From NCBI RefSeq assembly GCF_013214165.1, contig NZ_JABSSM010000037.1:1-44950 (forward strand): 44,950 nt of DNA. Reading direction: 5' to 3'. Under the pieces are notes generated by a model, which had not been told where the DNA came from, did no database searches, and saw only the letters and a list, made by a program, of their open reading frames with translations. This stretch comes from Shewanella sp. GTDB taxonomy: Bacteria; Pseudomonadota; Gammaproteobacteria; Enterobacterales; Shewanellaceae. Of the stretch, positions 1 to 8,189 are shown piece by piece. The first letter of the stretch is position 1. Every line of letters starts with the position of its first letter. The position numbers and the translations under genes were made by a program.

Positions 1-700
1 CGATCAGTGACCGCATGCCAATAGAATTCGCCCCAAGTGAATGCTTGAGTCATACAACCATTTATCGGCGTATTGAAGAGAATAAGCAACAAGGTGGCAC
101 TTTATATCAGCAGCTCCCTCGCTATGGTAAAACGCGTTGGAAAGGTGGCAAAAGGAAGCGTAATGCGGGTGTCAGCTTGATCCCAGACCGAGTAGATATC
201 AGTGAGCGCCCGAAAATTGTAGAAGCAAGAGAACGAATAGGTGACTGGGAAGGCGATACGGTTCATGGGCAAAATGCTCATTTAGTGACATTAGTGGATC
301 GCTGCAGTCGCTTTACCTTAGCACGACGAGTATTCAGAAAAACGAAAGAGGAAGTGAGTGATGCGATGATCGCTTTGCTTGGGCAGGTCGATACGGCATT
401 GACGATAACCTTGGATAATGGCGGTGAGTTTGCAGGCCATATGAAGGTTCATGAAGCGACAAGAGCGAAGGTTTATTTTGCCAAACCTTATGCGAGTTGG
501 CAGCGAGGAACGAATGAAAATACTAACGGTCGAATTAGGCGTTTTTGGCCTAAGAAATTCGACATGGCTATGCTGACAGAGGAGGAAATCGAGAACAGAA
601 TATTGCAACTAAATTTAACGCCAAGAAAGATATTAGGCGGGCTAACACCCCTTGAGGTCTTTACTGGTAAGCGTGTTGCACTTATTGCTTGATTCCAGCC
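1..700 (+). mobile_element. IS30-family insertion sequence, right part
   Basis: The right part of an IS30-type element; its left end lies before the window. The right end is placed near base 700, where the sequence GATTCCAGCC follows the transposase stop and the reading frame of the interrupted minus-strand gene stops looking like host sequence. The left inverted repeat and the target duplication cannot be seen, so the boundary is an inference. Confidence 0.7.
3..692 (+). CDS. IS30-family transposase, 5' end outside window
   Basis: DDE transposase that cuts and joins the ends of its own insertion sequence. The frame is open back to the window edge, so the protein is partial; the ATG at 15 is probably internal. 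Visible features are a helix-turn-helix tail (SHTTIYRRI), the first catalytic Asp in GDWEGDTVHG, the second in LDNGGEF and the Glu in the TNENTNG stretch, the usual IS30 DDE arrangement. The C-terminus (GLTPLEVFTG) is typical and complete. It is probably intact, but the missing N-terminus prevents a call on activity. The gene overlaps the C-terminal end of the opposite-strand frame because the element landed inside that gene. Confidence 0.9.
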   Translation: MSDRMPIEFAPSECLSHTTIYRRIEENKQQGGTLYQQLPRYGKTRWKGGKRKRNAGVSLIPDRVDISERPKIVEARERIGDWEGDTVHGQNAHLVTLVDRCSRFTLARRVFRKTKEEVSDAMIALLGQVDTALTITLDNGGEFAGHMKVHEATRAKVYFAKPYASWQRGTNENTNGRIRRFWPKKFDMAMLTEEEIENRILQLNLTPRKILGGLTPLEVFTGKRVALIA

Positions 701-1223
701 GTAACTCAAACAAATCATCTATCAAATTTGCAAACTGGTTGCGAATAACCTCGGGAAGTTGATTTGATAAGCTATCACGCTGTCCCAAGGCCCATTGCCT
801 GACTTCGTTGCAAACGGCTTTGATTGCTGATTCATGCGCTCCTAAAATATAGAGCTTCACCGATACGAAAAAAGTCAGCGCTTTGTATTGATCAAACTGA
901 TCACTATCTTGGGAAGGCGAATCCATTGTGCAGGAAAGGAAGGCAACAAAATAAAGCTCTTCAAGTTGTCTTTGTTTTTTTAGACTGTTGTAAAGTTTAT
1001 GTAGATCTCCTGCTTCAACGCTCTGTAGGGGGCCTAAGATATTCTCAGCTCTATCAGTGACGATGCTCAGTTCAGGGAAGTCATCAATATACTGCGGCTT
1101 TAATAGCTGTGTTAGCCTCAAAATCTCTTGGGCTATCAAGGGGTGTGAGGCTTCAAGGGAAGGAGGGAATGCATTGCTCAGTGCGTTATGAATGATCTCT
1201 TCTTCAAACCGCGTTAGCGCCAT
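642..1223 (-). CDS. Hypothetical protein, C-terminus replaced by IS30 insertion
   Basis: I do not recognise the family. The 193-residue frame has no signal peptide or membrane segment and is rich in Leu/Glu helices, so a soluble helical protein is likely. The last ~14 residues, after LIDDLFEL, are encoded by the end of the IS30 element, so the natural C-terminus is lost and the gene is probably a truncated remnant. It lies 7 bp downstream of the gene at 1231-1809 on the same strand, as in a two-gene operon. The context (IS end, AT-rich desert, tRNA remnant) suggests a genomic island. Confidence 0.6.
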   Translation of the reverse strand: MALTRFEEEIIHNALSNAFPPSLEASHPLIAQEILRLTQLLKPQYIDDFPELSIVTDRAENILGPLQSVEAGDLHKLYNSLKKQRQLEELYFVAFLSCTMDSPSQDSDQFDQYKALTFFVSVKLYILGAHESAIKAVCNEVRQWALGQRDSLSNQLPEVIRNQFANLIDDLFELRLESSNKCNTLTSKDLKGC

Positions 1224-1230
1224 AATTACC

Positions 1231-1809
1231 TCACTTTATTGTCTCAATTACAGACTCGAAAATTGATGGTTCTGTTGGTACTGTGAGCAGTGTTTCTTTT
1301 GATTTTTGCTTTGCTATACAACCCTTAGTCTTAGATACCATTTCAGCGAGTTTGACTTCAGAAACATGTTTAACAGCAAACATTTCTAACATGAGATTTG
1401 TGGGGATGTATTTATTGATAGCAGTGTGAAGTTCACCAAGGCTAGATTCGCTAACCGAGTTAAATAGTCGGTGACTGATAGTATTAATCCAAGCCATTCT
1501 TGCAATTTGCTCATCTGTCATTGTGCTAGAGTGATTAATGATGATTGAGCTGCTCACATTCAGTGACGCCAAGTTGAAAAATGGATGTTCAAAACCCGAT
1601 ATAATTTGTATTTCAAAAGGTTTTATTTCTACTGCGTGCAGTGTGAGCTGATGGCAAAAGCAATCACTTTGGGCAATATTTTTTGTGATCGCATTATTGA
1701 ATAGGCGATTTAATGATGTTGAAAAATTATAAGCAGGCAACGCAGCATCATGAATCAAAACATGCCTGATTTTTGCTTTTTTCCTATCAGAGAATACTTG
1801 CATCAACAT
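1231..1809 (-). CDS. Hypothetical protein, first gene of a two-gene unit
   Basis: Family not recognised. A 192-residue frame with ATG at 1809; a second ATG at 1803 is an alternative, and neither has a strong ribosome-binding site. No signal peptide, transmembrane helix or known catalytic motif is visible. Two Cys lie close together in the middle (SDCFCHQ), but there is no further Cys/His set to suggest a zinc site. It is followed after 7 bp by the truncated gene at 642-1223, so the two were probably co-transcribed. Phage or island cargo is possible but unsupported by any motif. Confidence 0.6.
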   Translation of the reverse strand: MLMQVFSDRKKAKIRHVLIHDAALPAYNFSTSLNRLFNNAITKNIAQSDCFCHQLTLHAVEIKPFEIQIISGFEHPFFNLASLNVSSSIIINHSSTMTDEQIARMAWINTISHRLFNSVSESSLGELHTAINKYIPTNLMLEMFAVKHVSEVKLAEMVSKTKGCIAKQKSKETLLTVPTEPSIFESVIETIK

Positions 1810-2520
1810 TACTTTTTGATTTTGCCATAGTCCCTATATAACACTGGCGCGCGGATTAAATCAAGAGTCTTATACCTTCGCGATTAAACGTCCAATCTGT
1901 TAGTGCATCGGCCAACCTAAACAGGCTACTACAAAGTGCCAAAACGGTTTAATAACTTAACTGACAGGTCCTCCTGTGATACGACACTTCTCAGTATTTT
2001 GACGTTAACTTACTTGCGATATACTCAAATTTATATGAGCTACTCTGATTCGACTGTTGATATAAGCCTTTAGATGCTTGGTTATGAGGGGTTTTGCGTC
2101 TTTTTTGGTGCATTGAGGAAAAAACTAATACTTTTTAGTGTTCAAACACATCTTTTTTCGGGTATTCATTGAAAATAATTTCAAACACGATGCGTTTCAC
2201 AATAATGTATAGTGCATATAAAAATTATGCTCTAAGACCAAATGTACAGTGTAGGTTGAGTATTCTTTATAGCAGATTTAGTGTGCCACTAGATGAACGA
2301 CTCTCGACGATAGAGTGTTAAGGCTTACTTTATAAGGCAATACCGTTCTAAGTCGGAGTATGTTCCTTTGCATTTTAGTATAAAAATTATACCAGGCCTG
2401 GTGACCATTTTTTTATCTTGGCCTAATAAAACCACTTTAAATGATATAAATCGAAGAAAATAAGGCTATAGTCAAAACCATGCTATCTTCTTGTTTTAAA
2501 ATGATTTAACAGTTAATGTC
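1810..2520. other. AT-rich gene-free stretch
   Basis: About 700 bp without a credible reading frame. I see short palindromes (for example ACCAGGCCTGGT near 2391-2402 and TATAAAAATTATA just before it) but no transposase fragment, tRNA or terminator. It lies between the truncated operon and the tRNA-Trp remnant and looks like decayed island sequence. Confidence 0.5.
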
Positions 2521-2613
2521 GATAGGGTTCAATTGAAGCTGATTAAGATCATTTGGTCTGACAGCGGTCTCCAAAACCGATGGTTGCGAGTTCGAGTCTT
2601 GCTACCCCTGCCA
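2521..2613 (+). pseudogene. tRNA-Trp remnant (3' half intact)
   Basis: Bases 2563-2613 carry the anticodon arm with loop CTCCAAA (anticodon CCA, Trp), a T arm with GTTCGAGT, the 3' acceptor strand TACCCCT and GCCA. The 5' acceptor strand and a normal D arm are absent: upstream there is only AGGG and TTCAATTG, separated from the anticodon arm by unrelated sequence, and the first anticodon pair is a G-A mismatch. This cannot fold as a working tRNA. A 3' fragment followed by its own terminator is what is left on the far side when an integrative element enters a tRNA gene. Confidence 0.75.
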
Positions 2614-2620
2614 CATTTAG

Positions 2621-2649
2621 AAAAAGCCGAGCATTAGCTCGGCTTTTTT
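2621..2649 (+). terminator. Rho-independent terminator after tRNA-Trp remnant
   Basis: Perfect 8-bp stem AGCCGAGC (2625-2632) and GCTCGGCT (2637-2644) with an ATTA loop, followed by a T run. It fits a tRNA terminator; being symmetrical with flanking A and T tracts it could act both ways. Confidence 0.85.
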
Positions 2650-2939
2650 GCGTCTGGGATTTGGTGTTTTATTCAAGGCTATGCATCCAGACTTTCTATT
2701 AACTAAGGCTCTGCTGACTACTGGCTAAATCGGGTGTAGGCCGGGTTAACCTTCATATCGATTTTTCAAGCTTTTAGATTCTTCTGCTTAACAGATTTTC
2801 GTTTGCCCCATCATTGGCTTCAGCCTTGATTTTAGGCTATGTTCCATTGAGTGAGTAAGAGTTGGGCGTCATAAATTTAATGGAATGGGTATAAGCTGGT
2901 ATCCTATCAATCATCGAAGCATGAAGGGCATTAATCAGA

Positions 2940-3284
2940 GTGGAAAAAGCGGCATATTTAGATGCGATGGGGATCAATAGGTGGGTACAGACTAGTAATG
3001 CAGCTAAGGCTTATATTATCTTAGTTGATAGTGTTGAGCCTGGTATTGAGCATCATCCTGTGATTAATTCAGTTTTGTCACTAATTGCGTGTCCTATCAC
3101 CAACTGCTCATTTTCTGAGAAGGCGATTAAAGGAGCCGATGTCATTTGGGATATGCGACGTCTTAAGATGCCTAAATCTAATCCTGTACTGAGTTCAGCA
3201 CCTCTTGCTGAGCTCATAAGAAAAGCAGAGGCTAAACGTGAGTTGTGGGATCAAATTGTAACCAATACAAAGAATCTCAGATAG
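2940..3284 (+). CDS. holD: DNA polymerase III psi subunit (HolD)
   Basis: Psi links the clamp-loader complex (through chi) to single-strand-binding protein in the replicase. The 114-residue protein begins with the conserved N-terminal segment (YLDAMGINRWVQ) followed by a small alpha/beta core; E. coli HolD is slightly longer. The start is GTG at 2940, with AAGGG 11 bases upstream; no in-frame ATG fits. The assignment rests on weak sequence resemblance plus the position 7 bp before rimI, the same pair as in E. coli. Psi is poorly conserved, which explains the low similarity. Confidence 0.75.
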   Translation: MEKAAYLDAMGINRWVQTSNAAKAYIILVDSVEPGIEHHPVINSVLSLIACPITNCSFSEKAIKGADVIWDMRRLKMPKSNPVLSSAPLAELIRKAEAKRELWDQIVTNTKNLR

Positions 3285-3291
3285 GATAACT

Positions 3292-3753
3292 ATGACTAGG
3301 CTAGACCAAGTATGCTCATTAAGCCACATAGATGCTGTGAGCATGTCTAAACTCGCAGCGATTGCACATTGCCACCCCATGAGTCTAAGAACCATTGAGA
3401 GCTGCTTTGGCAGCTTGTACTCCACATTCGGGCTTAAGGTTGAAGGGCATTTGGTGGGGTTCGCTATTCTTCATCAAATATTTGAAGATGCGACCTTGAT
3501 GGATATCTGTGTCGCCCCCTCTGAGCAGGGGAGAGGATATGGTCACATGTTATTACAGGCTGTGATTGCTAATGCTGTTCAATCAAAAGCCGAGACATTA
3601 TTTTTGGAAGTTAGAGCGTCGGGCCTGACTGCAAGACACTTGTATTCTCAGTATGATTTCAAAGAGTCTGGCATTCGTTTGTCTTATTATAAGACTGATA
3701 ATGGTAATGAAGATGCCATCTTGATGGAACTGGCCATTAACGATAACCTCTAA
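3292..3753 (+). CDS. rimI: Ribosomal protein S18 alanine N-acetyltransferase
   Basis: GNAT-fold enzyme that acetylates the N-terminal alanine of ribosomal protein S18 using acetyl-CoA. The 153-residue length is usual. The acetyl-CoA loop is visible as QGRGYGHMLL, preceded by the strand MDICVAPSEQ, and the late motif ARHLYSQYDFKESGIR matches the family's A-x-x-x-Y-xx-xGF region. AGGA lies 5 bases before ATG. It is the second gene of the holD-rimI pair and converges with lipA. Confidence 0.88.
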   Translation: MTRLDQVCSLSHIDAVSMSKLAAIAHCHPMSLRTIESCFGSLYSTFGLKVEGHLVGFAILHQIFEDATLMDICVAPSEQGRGYGHMLLQAVIANAVQSKAETLFLEVRASGLTARHLYSQYDFKESGIRLSYYKTDNGNEDAILMELAINDNL

Positions 3754-3770
3754 AACCACAAAATTTAGAT

Positions 3771-3806
3771 AAAAAAATAGCGTCGGCTAATGGTTCAGCG
3801 ACGCTA
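3771..3806 (-). terminator. Terminator of the lip operon
   Basis: On the minus strand, an 8-bp perfect stem (TAGCGTCG at 3778-3785 with CGACGCTA at 3799-3806) is followed by a run of T (A tract at 3771-3777). It lies just beyond the lipA stop and between convergent rimI and lipA. Confidence 0.8.
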
Positions 3807-3824
3807 GATGTCTCGCTAAGCGGC

Positions 3825-4790
3825 CTATTTAACTTCTTTACCTTGGGCTTGCAGATCAGCATGGTAACTAGAACGTACCATAGGTCCACAGGCTGCATGA
3901 GTAAAGCCTATCTCTTCGGCAAAGACTCTGAGTTCATCAAATTCTGCAGGTGGCACATAACGTTCTACCGGCAAGTGGAATTTTGATGGTTGCAAGTATT
4001 GACCTAGTGTTAGCATCTCAACATTATGAGCCCGCAGATCCCGTAAAACCTGAGCTATCTCTTCGTTGGTTTCACCTAAGCCCATCATGAGTCCAGACTT
4101 AGTCGGGATGTGTGGATGACGCGCTTTAAACTTTTTCAACAGATCGAGAGACCATTGATAGTTAGCACCGGGTCTGGCCTTACGGTAGTGCATAGGTGCA
4201 GTTTCAAGGTTGTGATTGAACACATCTGGCGGCTCGGTGGCCAAAATTTCCAACGCTGCATCGATACGTCCACGGAAGTCAGGGACTAAGGTTTCGATCT
4301 TGATATCAGGGTTGAGTAAGCGTATTTCACGGATACAATCCGCGAAATGTTGAGCGCCACCGTCACGCAAGTCGTCACGATCCACTGAGGTGATAACCAC
4401 ATATTTAAGCTTCATATCCCTGATGGTTTGAGCGAGTTTTATTGGCTCTTCGGCATCAGGCTTTAATGGCCGACCGTGGGCAACATCACAGAATGGGCAG
4501 CGACGCGTACAGATGGCGCCCAAAATCATAAAGGTGGCAGTACCGTGGTTAAAGCACTCGGCAAGGTTGGGGCAAGATGCCTCTTCACATACAGAGTGAA
4601 GACCATTCTTGCGCAAAGCCTGCTTTATTTCAGTGATCCTTTGGTTCGATGCCGGCAGTTTTACTCGCAACCAATCGGGTTTACGTAGCATGGTTGCACG
4701 CTCTGAAGGAACGATTTTAATTGGAATTCGAGAGAGTTTAGCTTCATCTCTTAGTTTAACTCCAGGTTGTAATCTTTCTGGCCTACTCAT
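3825..4790 (-). CDS. lipA: Lipoyl synthase
   Basis: Radical-SAM enzyme that inserts two sulfurs into octanoyl groups on E2 subunits and the glycine-cleavage H protein. Both iron-sulfur motifs are complete: the auxiliary cluster C68-x4-C73-x5-C79 and the radical-SAM cluster C94-x3-C98-x2-C101. The 321-residue length is normal and the C-terminal segment ends with the conserved region around [10 protein letters not shown] that supplies the serine ligand. The ATG overlaps the lipB stop by 4 bp, so translation of the two is probably coupled. A terminator follows. Confidence 0.97.
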   Translation of the reverse strand: MSRPERLQPGVKLRDEAKLSRIPIKIVPSERATMLRKPDWLRVKLPASNQRITEIKQALRKNGLHSVCEEASCPNLAECFNHGTATFMILGAICTRRCPFCDVAHGRPLKPDAEEPIKLAQTIRDMKLKYVVITSVDRDDLRDGGAQHFADCIREIRLLNPDIKIETLVPDFRGRIDAALEILATEPPDVFNHNLETAPMHYRKARPGANYQWSLDLLKKFKARHPHIPTKSGLMMGLGETNEEIAQVLRDLRAHNVEMLTLGQYLQPSKFHLPVERYVPPAEFDELRVFAEEIGFTHAACGPMVRSSYHADLQAQGKEVK

Positions 4791-5446
4791 GACTCTGGCA
4801 ATCCTTGATGATGAACTAGATTCTGATAGCCTAAGTTCTGGCTAAATGTTTTAACGAGTTGCTCTCCTGCCTCTTCGACAGTCTGCGGTCCGCCTAATGG
4901 CTTGCATTGCACCATTTCTAAACCGACATAACCACATGGATTAATTCGTTGAAACGGGCTCATATCCATATCGACATTAAGAGCTAAACCGTGAAAAGAA
5001 CAGCCCTTACGGATCCTTAAGCCTAGCGATGCGATTTTTCGTTCATCGACATAAACGCCAGGGGCATCGGCTTTTGGATAGGCTTTAACTTGATATTTTT
5101 CAAGCATCTGCACTATGCTATTTTCAATATCGGTGACGAGCTGACGTACACCTATCTTGAGTCGTTTTATATTGATCAGAGGGTAAGCCACAAGCTGACC
5201 TGGTCCGTGATAAGTCACTTGACCACCTCGGTCGACCAGTATAACTGGTATATCACCCGGGTTGATAATGTGTTCACTCTTGCCAGCCTGACCTTGGGTA
5301 AACACAGGCGGATGTTCTACTATCCACAGTTGATCTGGACTAGATTCATCCCGGTTGTCGGTATAGTCCTGCATCGCGTGCCATACCGATTCGTAATCTT
5401 GCTGACCAAGATATCTAACGTGTAACGTGCTCTGAGACAAGGGCAA
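4787..5446 (-). CDS. lipB: Octanoyl-ACP:protein octanoyltransferase
   Basis: Moves the octanoyl group from acyl carrier protein to lipoyl domains, giving LipA its substrate. The 219-residue protein has the family signature [18 protein letters not shown] (residues 73-90) and the catalytic pair K137 (ERKIASLG) and C171 (NPCGYVG). A 154-bp gap separates it from ybeD, and a strong CRP-like palindrome lies 44-65 bp before the ATG, so lipBA may have its own regulated promoter inside the longer cluster. Confidence 0.97.
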   Translation of the reverse strand: MPLSQSTLHVRYLGQQDYESVWHAMQDYTDNRDESSPDQLWIVEHPPVFTQGQAGKSEHIINPGDIPVILVDRGGQVTYHGPGQLVAYPLINIKRLKIGVRQLVTDIENSIVQMLEKYQVKAYPKADAPGVYVDERKIASLGLRIRKGCSFHGLALNVDMDMSPFQRINPCGYVGLEMVQCKPLGGPQTVEEAGEQLVKTFSQNLGYQNLVHHQGLPES

Positions 5447-5489
5447 CCCCCTTAAACAATAATGGCGGCATTATACTCCTCTAACCAAT

Positions 5490-5511
5490 AAATGTAAGCT
5501 AGATCACATTT
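5490..5511 (-). promoter_or_regulatory. Putative CRP binding site upstream of lipBA
   Basis: This 22-bp sequence matches the E. coli CRP consensus (AAATGTGA-N6-TCACATTT) at 20 positions when scored against the full palindromic form; the right half CTAGATCACATTT is perfect. It sits within a 12-bp inverted repeat (5484-5495 and 5506-5517). There is no T run, so it is not an obvious terminator. I recall cAMP-CRP control of lipoate genes being reported in related bacteria, not checked here. Activation or repression depends on the start site, which I cannot place. Confidence 0.6.
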
Positions 5512-5600
5512 ATTGGTGATGAGGAATGTTGAAGAAATTTACAAGTGTTTGATTTAAAATGTCATTCTCTAATCATAATTCGAAAGACAAGATTCTGCGA

Positions 5601-5867
5601 CTATAAGACGCGCTTCACACCTTCAATGGCGGCAAGCTCTATATAGAGTGTCTCTACCTGTGCTTTATCCTGAACCGTAACACGAATGGTGATCGAATTA
5701 TAAGTGCCTTTGCTGGACACCTTGGTGCTTGGAACGTAATCACCTGGAACGTGTTGTTGAACCACGGCAACGACTCTGTCGGCTAAGGTATCACTGGCAT
5801 CTCCAATGATTTTAAACGGGAATGAGGCTGGAAATTCCATCACTTCATCAAATTTTGTATCTAACAT
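5601..5867 (-). CDS. ybeD: YbeD/DUF493 family protein
   Basis: Small ACT-like protein of unsettled function, always found between dacA and lipB in this group. The frame is open further upstream, but the ATG at 5867 gives 88 residues ([16 protein letters not shown]...), matching the 87-residue E. coli protein, and has AAGAGA 8 bases before it. Starting earlier would also run into the hairpin at 5946-5963. Family features visible are [19 protein letters not shown] and SSKGTYNS. Confidence 0.9.
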   Translation of the reverse strand: MLDTKFDEVMEFPASFPFKIIGDASDTLADRVVAVVQQHVPGDYVPSTKVSSKGTYNSITIRVTVQDKAQVETLYIELAAIEGVKRVL

Positions 5868-5945
5868 ATCTATAATCTCTTGCCGATGTAATAGGCTCTT
5901 TATGGAGCTCATTATACGTTTTTCAAGGAAGACTTGAAACAAAGA

Positions 5946-5963
5946 AGCCACCCTAAGGTGGCT
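5946..5963 (-). terminator. Hairpin between dacA and ybeD, possible attenuator
   Basis: AGCCACC (5946-5952) and GGTGGCT (5957-5963) form a perfect 7-bp stem with a 4-base loop. On the minus strand it is followed by TCTTTGTTT, an imperfect U-rich tail, so it may reduce read-through from dacA into ybeD rather than stop it fully. Confidence 0.5.
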
Positions 5964-5986
5964 GCAAATTTTGCTTATAAAAAATT

Positions 5987-7159
5987 CTAGCTAAACCAGC
6001 CGGCAAACATCTGCTTAAAGTAATCCATTAGCTTACTGAACCAGCTACCTTCATTGACTTCTTGCAGGGTGACTAGCGGGAATTGAGCGATATCTTTACC
6101 ATTAAGCTGGAAGTAGATACGGCCTACGGTCTCGCCCTTGGCTAATGGGGCGGTTAACTCTTTGGTTAGCTCGAAGTTGGCTTGTAAGTTTTTAGCCTGA
6201 CCACGGCTAATCGTGATGGGTGTATCTGTAATGACACCTAAGTCGACGGACTCTTTGTCGCCAAACCAAATTTGTTGCGAAACAAAGCTGTCACCGGCCT
6301 TGTATGGAGTAATGGTTTCGAAGAAACGAAAACCATAGTTGAGCAGCTTTTTACTTTCTGCCTTACGTGCAGTCTCACTCCTAGTGCCCATGACCACAGA
6401 CACTAAACGCATGCCATCTTTTGTCGCCGATGTGACCAAGTTATAGCCGGCACCAGAGGTGTGCCCGGTTTTTATACCGTCGACATTCATGCTCTTGTCC
6501 CATAACAGGCCGTTACGGTTATATTGCTTGATCCCGTTATAGGTGAATGATTTTTGTTTGTAGACGGCATATTCGTCTGGAACATCGCGGATAAGGGCTG
6601 CCGCTAAGAGCGCCATATCATAGGCAGTCGACTTATGGTTATCAGCATCTAGTCCATGAGAATTTTCAAAAAAACTGTCGTTCATACCGAGCTGTATTGC
6701 CCAGGAATTCATCAGATCGACAAATCCATCTTCTGTGCCGGCAATATACTCGGCCATAGCGACACAAGCGTCGTTACCTGACTGGATGATGATGCCGCGG
6801 TTTAAGTCGTCGACGGTGACTTGCTTGCCGACCTCAATAAACATCTTCGATGAATCTGGGAAGTTCTTTGACCAGGCCTTCTCACTGATCGTGACTTCAT
6901 CCTCAGGTGAGATATTGCCTACCTTGATTTCATGGCCTATGACATAACTGGTCATCATCTTAGTCAGGCTTGCCGGGTTTAGGCTCTGGTAAGCATTTTC
7001 TTCCGCAATGATCTGCCCTGTATTGTAGTCCATTAAGACATAGGCTTTCGCAGCGACTGTTGGCGCATTAGGCGTCACTACGGGTGCTGCATAGGTGAAT
7101 GAGCACGCGATTGAGGTCGCAAGAATAAGCGTTTTTAAAGGGCGATTTAAAAAATTCAT
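5987..7159 (-). CDS. dacA: D-alanyl-D-alanine carboxypeptidase, PBP5 type
   Basis: Penicillin-binding protein that trims the terminal D-Ala from peptidoglycan pentapeptides in the periplasm. The 390-residue protein has a cleavable signal (about residues 1-24, ending TYAA), then the active-site motifs S64-LTK67, S127-G-N129 and K230-T-G232. The C-terminal beta domain follows, and the last ~20 residues ([17 protein letters not shown]) form the amphipathic helix that holds PBP5 on the inner membrane. It belongs to the wall-synthesis block with rlpA, mltB, rodA and mrdA. Confidence 0.96.
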   Translation of the reverse strand: MNFLNRPLKTLILATSIACSFTYAAPVVTPNAPTVAAKAYVLMDYNTGQIIAEENAYQSLNPASLTKMMTSYVIGHEIKVGNISPEDEVTISEKAWSKNFPDSSKMFIEVGKQVTVDDLNRGIIIQSGNDACVAMAEYIAGTEDGFVDLMNSWAIQLGMNDSFFENSHGLDADNHKSTAYDMALLAAALIRDVPDEYAVYKQKSFTYNGIKQYNRNGLLWDKSMNVDGIKTGHTSGAGYNLVTSATKDGMRLVSVVMGTRSETARKAESKKLLNYGFRFFETITPYKAGDSFVSQQIWFGDKESVDLGVITDTPITISRGQAKNLQANFELTKELTAPLAKGETVGRIYFQLNGKDIAQFPLVTLQEVNEGSWFSKLMDYFKQMFAGWFS

Positions 7160-7302
7160 ATCAACAAGGCACGTCTTATTTGGTTAAAATCGGAAAGCGA
7201 AATTGGTCGCAGTATATCACTAGTCGACTCTCTAATTCAGTGAAGGTTCATTAATCTTTTTTATATAAAAATAATCTTGGAGTCACACATCTAGCTCAGA
7301 CA

Positions 7303-8109
7303 CTATTGTGTCACCAGATAGCTTTGAGGGTAGCCATGATTTTTTAATTGTTGGTTTAACTCAGTCGCAAGCTGTTTCTGGCCTATAGGACCTAGTTGTA
7401 ACTTATAGAGATTATTGACTGCTAGTATTCTTGTCTTAACTTGATATTTATTCTCTAGCTCTTTTGAGAGTGCATCTAGCTTAGACTTGTTTGATGATGC
7501 CAGCACCTGGATATAGTGAAGCTTGGTATTTTTGAGCTCAGCCAAGGCGTTCGACTCAGGACTTGCAATGTATATCACTTCGATTTTGACATTAGCCGTC
7601 CCTGTTTTAAGCATATCTAGTCTATGCGCTGCCGCATAGGACAGGTCTATTATTCGGTCTTCGTGGAAAGGACCTCTGTCATTAACCCTAACAATCACTT
7701 GCTTGTTATTCTTGGTATTGGTCACTTTGACATAGCTTGGCAGGGGCAATGACTTGTGCGCCGCGGACATGGAATACATATCATAAGTTTCACCGTTAGA
7801 TGTCAGGTGACCATGAAATTTTGCGCCATACCAAGACGCAAGACCGGTTTGTTGAAAGTCTTTGCCAGAGTCTAATACCTGATAAGTTTTGCCTCGCACT
7901 GTGTAGTTTGTCTTATTCCCCCCCCGGCTATAAGCTTCATATTTTGGATGAGCGTCTTCCACCTTAGAGACATCTGGTGCACTGCTTGGGGCTTTATCAT
8001 CAGCGAGTGCATATCGACTGCTGTTGCTGCTTTCTGAGCTAGAACATGCAGAGAGCGCTAATACAGCCAAAATGGCCAGTGTTGCTGTGATTCTTATATC
8101 AAATATCAT
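7303..8109 (-). CDS. rlpA: Septal-ring lytic transglycosylase RlpA
   Basis: Outer-membrane lipoprotein that binds and, in some species, cleaves denuded glycan strands at the septum. I use the ATG at 8109 (268 residues); a TTG six codons earlier is possible but has a poor ribosome-binding site. The lipobox is LALSAC with Cys22. The double-psi beta-barrel domain runs from GLASWYGAKFHG to about the end of AHRLDMLKTG, including VNDRGPF with the catalytic-type Asp. A C-terminal SPOR domain (about the last 75 residues) binds denuded septal glycan. Confidence 0.93.
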   Translation of the reverse strand: MIFDIRITATLAILAVLALSACSSSESSNSSRYALADDKAPSSAPDVSKVEDAHPKYEAYSRGGNKTNYTVRGKTYQVLDSGKDFQQTGLASWYGAKFHGHLTSNGETYDMYSMSAAHKSLPLPSYVKVTNTKNNKQVIVRVNDRGPFHEDRIIDLSYAAAHRLDMLKTGTANVKIEVIYIASPESNALAELKNTKLHYIQVLASSNKSKLDALSKELENKYQVKTRILAVNNLYKLQLGPIGQKQLATELNQQLKNHGYPQSYLVTQ

Positions 8110-8189
8110 AAAGGTTTCAGTTTCCAACCCAAGTCATTAATTATCATGGCTACTTGTTAGTCATGGGCCCGATAAATAAGTTAGCTTAT

